From Camellia lanceoleosa (lineage: Eukaryota > Streptophyta > Magnoliopsida > Ericales > Theaceae), in NCBI GenBank assembly GCA_025200525.1, contig CM045763.1, positions 91,915,944-91,979,943 on the forward strand: 64,000 bases of DNA, given 5' to 3'. A program made the translations under genes and the position numbers. Positions 58,621-64,000 of this stretch are shown piece by piece; positions within the stretch are counted from its first letter, which is position 1, and the number at the start of each line of letters is the position of its first letter. Under the pieces are notes generated by a model. It saw only the letters and a list, made by a program, of their open reading frames with translations. It searched no databases and was not told the origin of the DNA.

Positions 58621-58999
58621 CATCTCTCTCCTTCAGCCGAAATGGCGCTCAATCAAAATCCCCAAAATCCCCAAAATCCCTAACACCTTTCTCCCTCAAA
58701 ACCCCCAAAATCCCCAAAATCCCTAAATTGAGTTCGTGTATCACAATCACAGAGACGAGTTCGAGTTCCCAAAGCGATGATGATCTTTCTCTCTTTCTCG
58801 ATGAGTGACGACAGCGACGGCTAGCGGTGTTCGAGTTCACCGACGATCACAGCGACGACGGCGAGTGTTCACCGATGATCTCTCTCTTGACGATCGATGA
58901 TGGCTAACGGTGGTGCAGCGATGGCGTATTATGATCTTTCTCTCTCGTGCGAGCTTAGTCAGTATGCTCTCTCTCTCTCTCTCTCCCCCTCACACACAC

Positions 59000-60600
59000 A
59001 CACACACTGATATATATATATATAAATTTTTCTTCCCCTATATGCTGATAATTGGTGACATGTTAACACACTGATTCTGTTTGTGGTACATGATGATTCA
59101 TGTCGGTTTTCACTTCTTACATAGTTACAAAAACATGTCTTTGTTTGGATGGTCCATGAGAAGGAATTTATACAATTTGGGATTGATTAAATCATATTCT
59201 TGAAAGAATATCATGTGGGTTCGTGATGTTTCCGTAACACCAGATACCTTCTCATAGGCAACAATTTGTTAGGGGGGATATGTTTCCACCCTTGTGGCAT
59301 ATACTTTGCTTTGGAGTTTGGCAATTGTGTACATATCAAGAAAATTTGTTAGGAGGTGTTTGGTGATAGTAGCTTGGCATTGTTAGGGTTTGGTTGGTTG
59401 AATAGGGTAGACACGTTATTAGATGGGAGATGTGGGGGGCCACTCCATCCCCACCATTTCAAATTGTGTTAAAGGGAGGAATTTGAATTAGGAGAGGGAA
59501 ACAAGGGAAAAGTAAAAGGTGTTGGTGGTGGTGGGGGTTTGTATGAAAGGTTGTTTCTTGCTGGGAAAAGAGTAGGTACAGAGAAGAAGTCGGTTTTTAC
59601 ACATCACACATTTGTACATAACGTAACGACCCCTTTATTTTTTAAGTATTAGTTATGGTTGACTTGATTTTTCCATTAATCTCATTCTAGTCTTCTCTTG
59701 TTTGTAATGTTTTTCTTTTGAGTAATCCTATGGCCCTATTTTGTGTGGTTTTTATCAGTTGAAATTGATGATCAAAAGACAAAATTAAAAATATACCTTT
59801 CTTTTGAGCAATTCTATGGGCCTATTTTGTGTGGTTTTTACCAGTTGAAATTGATGATCAAAAGAAAGAATTAAAAATATATCTTCCTTAGTTTCTTAAT
59901 AATTAGTTTGTTTAATTTATGTAATTTTTGTTTGATAAGTTATAAACAAAAATTGAATCAAATATTTACAACAAATCTTTTAAATAAATAAGAAAAAAAA
60001 CATAAATTATAAGTTACACCAAACAAGTCTTATATGTCACTTATTTTATTTTTTTCTATGATACATAAGGGTAACAAAAAAATTAATGGGGTATATGTTA
60101 ATTTTTTTGGGGGTCTAATTTGGTTGAAAGAAAGAATATAGTTTTATGAATTATGAATAGATATTGGTAAAAGAAATTCTTGATAGTTTGACAAAGATTT
60201 CAAAACTATTAAAAAGAAGAAAAAAAAAAAAAAGTTGGACAATCTGACTTGTTCTTTATTGGGTTGCAAGAATAAAATGTGTTAGCCTAGTAGGTGATCT
60301 AAGATCATTAATTTTGCCAACTTTGTACGGTGAGGATTTTTATTATAGCTAGGGTGAAAGATTGACTATATGACTAATTATGACTAATTTTGTCATTCTT
60401 TCTCTATTTGCCTCCCTCATAATCCTATATGATTATGACCCTTACATTTGTTGTAATTATATTTATTTCTAGGGCATATTTGTTTTGCATGTGAGATGTA
60501 TAACTCCTAGTAAGTTTTCCTGAAGCAAATTAATGGTGGGAAACATATATGCATGTGGAAAATGACTAGCATTTAAATATATTTATATATATTGTTGAGA
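59000..60600 (+). other. CACTA 5' leader/intronic region
   Basis: No coding match. It contains an 86-bp tandem duplication at about 59712-59883 ('cctattttgtgtggtttt' ... 'gaaattgatgatcaaaag') and AT-rich text. It is probably an intron or untranslated region of the transposase gene. Confidence 0.5.
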
Positions 60601-60627
60601 AGATTACAAAAGAAGTGAAGTGTGCAT

Positions 60628-62950
60628 TTAAGGGAAGTACAGATGATGGATAAGAGTTGGATTGATTTGCCAAATAAGATGTCGAGGGAATACATTAATG
60701 GGATTGATCAATTCCATGTGTTTGCCTACACCAATAGGGTTAAAGGTTCGATGATTAGTTGTCCGTGTAGAAAATGTGAAAATCAATACCATCCTGTACG
60801 AGAGGGTGTACGGAAGCATCTGATTTTGAATGGTTTTTAAAAAAAGTATAAACATTGGATTAATCACGGGGAATCTTACGCATCTCTGCATGATAATCGA
60901 AAGAATGAAATATTGGCTAATTTAGACATTGGGGACGATATGGTTGAATGATACAAGGGCTATGGAAAATCCACATACCAAAGACAAGTGTTGAGGATAA
61001 TGAACCACAGGCTCGATCCCTATGCATCCTAACCCCAAATCGGTCCAAATGCGTAGATCGCAAAGTATTTCAAACTTCTTCAAAATGCACAAAGTGAATT
61101 GTATCCAAAGTTGTCAAAAGTTCACATCTTTGTCATTCATTGTTTAACTTCTACATCCTAAGGTGCTTAATCAAGAGATGACAAGTCTGCTGATATGTTG
61201 CTTGAGTTATTGAATGAGGCTCCCACTGAGTGTGAAACTCCCAGACTCATATTATAAAGCTCAAAAGGTCACAACAGATTTGGGTTTCACGTATGAGACG
61301 TGGGATGCACGTCCCAATAGTTGCATGCTATTTTAAAACAAGGACGCCAATCTTGATAAATGTGTCATATGCAACAGTTCAAGATATAAATCAAATGGTA
61401 ATGGTGGTTCAAATGGTCCTAACAACGGTGGCAAACAAATAGCTGTAAAACAAATGAGGTATTTTCCTTTAAAGCCAAGGTTGCAGATGTTGTTTATGAC
61501 ATCTAAGACGGCTAAGTTAATGAGATGGCATACAGAGGAACGAACTGATGACAGTGTCTTTAGGCATCCTGCAGACTCCCTTGCATGGAAAGATTTTGAC
61601 CATCGGAATATTGACTTTAGTAATGATTGCCGAAATGTAAGGCTTGGCTTAGAATCTAATGGTTTTAACCCATTTAGGACGATGAACATAGTTCATGGCA
61701 CTTGGCTTGTTGTACTCACTCCATACAACTTGCTGCCATGGATATGCATGAAACAACCATTTCTAATTTTATTTGTGCTTATTAACGGCCCGAAAGGACC
61801 TGGTGACAAAATTGATGTGTATATGCAACTGTTGATTAAGGAATTGAAAGAACTATGGAATGACGGTGTCTCCACATTTGATGCATCAACAAATCAAATG
61901 TTTCAGATGCATGCGGCTTTACTGTGGACAATTAGTGATTTTCCTACGTATGCAAACTTGTCAGGATGGAGCACTAAAGGTAAATATGCATGTCCTTGTT
62001 GCAATAAGGAAACTACATCGTATTGGTTGAAGCATAGTAGGAAACAATCATACTTGGGTCATCGCAGATTTTTACCTAGTGGTTATAAATTCCGAAAGGA
62101 TAAAGTATCATTTGATGGTAGTTGGGAAGTCAGACTCAAACCAAAATTGTTGTCTGGAACTAAGATGCTTCTACAATTAGAATCTGAGGGTATTTTAACC
62201 CAATACAAGAGGGATGACCTTAAGGAAAGGCATAGGAGACAAGTAGAGAAGGAGAAAGCTGGACATCGCACCCATAGCTGGAAGAAAAAGAGTATCTTTT
62301 ATGAACTGCCATATTAGGAGCACAATCTAATAAGACACAACCTCGATGTGATGCATATAGAGAAGAATGTTTGTGACAATGTGTTGTGGACAATATTAGG
62401 GGTTGCAGGAAAATCGAAGGATGGTGTTAATGCTCGGCATGATTTACAAGAAATGAATATTAGAAAACCCCTACATTTGTAGTTAAGAGGGTCGAATAAA
62501 GCTTATTTACCACCAGCACAATTCACGATGACCAACGATGAGAAAGATTTGTTCTTGAAAGTATTGAAGGAAGTTAGAGTTCCCGACGGGTATTCATCCA
62601 ATATATCGCGTCGCGTGCGCTTACATGATTGAAGTATTGGGGGTCTTAAGAGCCACGATAGTCATATTCTGATGCAACAACTAATTCCATTGGCTATTCG
62701 AAGATCAAGCATCAAGAATGTAATTGAACCTTTGATTGAATTGAGTAATTTCTTTAGACAATTGTGTTCCAAAGTGAATCGTATGATTTGCGGTAATATA
62801 TTCAAGATCGACGCCAGAACACTTTGTCATCTAGAGAAAATATTTCCTCCGACTTTTTTTGATATAATGGAGCATTTGCCTATACATCTAGCTGACGAAG
62901 CATTATTGGGTGAAGCGATTCAGTTTCGATGGATGTATCCAATTGAGAGG
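60628..62950 (+). pseudogene. TNP2-like CACTA transposase, broken and truncated
   Basis: The transposase-associated domain opens it: SWIDLPNKMSREYINGIDQF, then ISCPCRKCEN and VREGVRKHLILNGF, followed by HGE. After a frameshifted stretch (60960-61440) the Transposase_21/TNP2 domain runs through 61454-62317: RYFPLKPRLQMLF, MRWHTEERTDD, HPADSLAWKDFD, NGFNPF, LPWICMK, CPCC. It continues, past an in-frame TAG at 62315-62317, with HNLDVMHIEKNVCDNVLW. The C-terminal DUF4218-type domain reaches PPTFFDIMEHLPIHL and QFRWMYPIER, where it is cut by the LTR at 62951. Domain order is normal for CACTA elements. Several stops and frameshifts mean it is not translatable as it stands. Confidence 0.9.
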
Positions 62951-64000
62951 TGTAGACACCCCATTTTTGACTAACCTTAAGACTCAGACGTCATCGATTG
63001 AGCCCTTGGTGATTGCGCATGTTGTGCTCGTTCGGAGGTTACAGAGTCTCGGCTGAGGGCCTTGCCTCTAGACCTCGGGACTCTTTTGTGCTTTGCCTCT
63101 TGCCATAACCGTGTTCTGCTTTCTTCTTGAAGGGAGGGAGAGGTCTCTTAGACCATCTCTCAGTGGCTGTAGGCTACTTTTCATGGTCATAGACCACTGT
63201 TCCCATTTGGAGACCGCTTAATTTTGAGTCATTGGCGTCGCCTCGATTCGAGACCACTTAACTTTCTCCGTTTGCTCCGGTTTTTGGCACACACCTTGTT
63301 TCCTCTCTCTAGAGGGACACTGTGGCTCGGGAGACCACCTTCATGGTCACGCGCCACTTTTGATGCTTAACAGTCAGTTTTCAAGGCACCCGGCTGCGCG
63401 TTTTGGCCCCCGAACCCTCGTTTTACATCCGTCTTGATTCATTTTTGGTGTGGACCCTATTTTCATTGTTTGGAAGGTGGTATAAGGGTGGAGACCACCT
63501 TTATCTTGGAGACCACCTCTTCTCCCGCCGACCAATGTTCTTGTCAGGAAGTTGGTCTCCTTGGTTTTTGAGCCACTTCTGATTGGTCTCCAGCACACCA
63601 CTTGCTTGCTTTGAGTGTGGAGACCACCATTTAAGGCTGCCGACCATCTGAATTTTTGACCTCGGTCAGTGACTGGAGGGTTGGCCGACCACCTAAACCG
63701 GTCGGCCAAATTTTCTCATTTTCTCGCCTCACTGAAGTTGGTGCACTGTGCCACCGGAAGCTATAGATTGCATCCTCCATACACGTGTATAGAGGATATT
63801 TAACCTTGGTTTTAATCTTCCAGGAGGGCCTTGCCTTCCTTGTAGAGGGTTCAAAGAATTGGTTTAGGCATACATACACTCTCCTCTCTATTTCCCTCCA
63901 TTTTAGCTCCAAAGGTCCCTTGTTCTTGGCCTATTGCACACCACTTCCTATCCTAACACCTCCACCATCACTCTAAGCACCTTGGAGCTGGTTTTCAGAG
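62951..64000 (+). mobile_element. Tat/Ogre-like Ty3/gypsy LTR, 5' part, inserted in the CACTA transposase
   Basis: It begins TGTAGACACCCCATTTTTGAC, an LTR start common in long Tat/Ogre-type LTRs and shared with the solo LTR at 40541. It starts exactly where the transposase reading frame breaks off in its conserved MYPIER motif. The 5 bases before it (agagg) should be duplicated at the far end, outside the window. The block is clearly more GC-rich than its surroundings and holds many ggagaccacc motifs. The short frames here are not recognised as proteins. Whether a full element or a solo LTR follows cannot be seen. Confidence 0.75.
63140..63700 (+). repeat. Dispersed ggagaccacc motif in the LTR
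   Basis: About eight copies of ggagaccacc or close variants (gagaccactta, gccgaccacc) occur in 560 bases, with irregular spacing. Confidence 0.7.

Larger units (their letters stand above)
58259..62950 (+). mobile_element. CACTA (En/Spm) transposon, 5' part, interrupted
   Basis: It begins with the canonical terminus CACTACAAGAAAAGTGGG, just after att, the probable 3-bp target site. It then has subterminal repeats around 'tgtgacggtttttcc' and 'ccatcgcaaatagt' in both orientations to about 58610. A leader with ccccaaaat repeats and CT/CA/TA microsatellites (58970-59025) follows, then a TNP2-type transposase gene. The 3' part is displaced beyond 64000 by the LTR element inserted at 62951. It is inserted in the gag of the second copia element. 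Confidence 0.9.

Noticed and set aside
61333..61689. 118-codon minus-strand frame
   Set aside because: Antisense shadow of the TNP2 transposase domain.
63374..63912. Minus-strand frames of 93-111 codons near the right edge
   Set aside because: GC-rich LTR sequence with repeated gagaccacc words. No family resemblance.

Overview
This window comes from the nuclear genome of a flowering plant, most likely a eudicot. It is AT-rich, has long introns and is packed with plant transposon families: Ty1/copia, Ty3/gypsy of Tat/Ogre type, Mutator-like elements, CACTA, hAT and Tourist-like MITEs, and fragments of LINEs and SINEs. The one conserved host gene I can recognise is an abscisic-acid receptor of the PYL7-10 group (PYL9-like). 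It lies at 9435-12388 on the plus strand, with three exons and two introns. No rRNA, tRNA, CRISPR, organelle or bacterial feature was seen. Bases 30001-30100 are an N gap.

Layout. 0.1-9.1 kb: AT-rich DNA with several MITEs, a minus-strand LINE fragment (zf-RVT domain) abutting a minus-strand LRR receptor-kinase pseudogene fragment, and members of one TIR element family carrying GAGAAATTT arrays. The largest member (7129-9078) ends about 350 bp upstream of the PYL start codon. 9.1-12.9 kb: the PYL gene, whose first intron holds tandem duplications including a copy of its own 3' splice site. 13-20 kb: MITEs and a solo-LTR-like copia segment. 20264-27424: a degenerate copia element on the minus strand with two LTRs. 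27.4-36.3 kb: CACTA subterminal arrays, a SINE-like unit, LTR remnants, simple repeats and the gap.

36356-44966: a Mutator-like element (MULE) bounded by long terminal inverted repeats and a 9-bp target duplication. It carries a broken mudrA-like transposase (minus strand) and a convergent GRF-zinc-finger gene with a C-terminal membrane helix (plus strand). A 3.2-kb Tat/Ogre-like solo LTR with a perfect CCACC duplication is inserted in it. 45.3-52.2 kb: a 769-bp tandem duplication, one copy of which received a 5.35-kb LTR element (46237-51590). That element has LTRs of about 1.9 kb, a 1.5-kb interior encoding only a gag remnant, and an ATTCA duplication.

53.7-64 kb: a Russian-doll nest. A second copia element (minus strand, LTR 53696-53892) has a GC-rich hAT-type MITE in its reverse transcriptase and a CACTA element in its gag. 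The CACTA transposase gene is itself interrupted at 62951 by a Tat/Ogre-like LTR that runs off the window.

Caution: duplicated copies (the gag-only element's LTRs and the copia LTRs) differ mostly by 1-4 base indels, often near C/G-rich sites, rather than by substitutions. The PYL exons show the same kind of indels. Residual long-read error is therefore a serious alternative to true frameshift mutation across the window. The transposons otherwise look like ordinary degenerate copies. The most unusual items are the MULE with a GRF/membrane second gene, the intron duplication in PYL, the gag-only LTR element and the GAGAAATTT element family.
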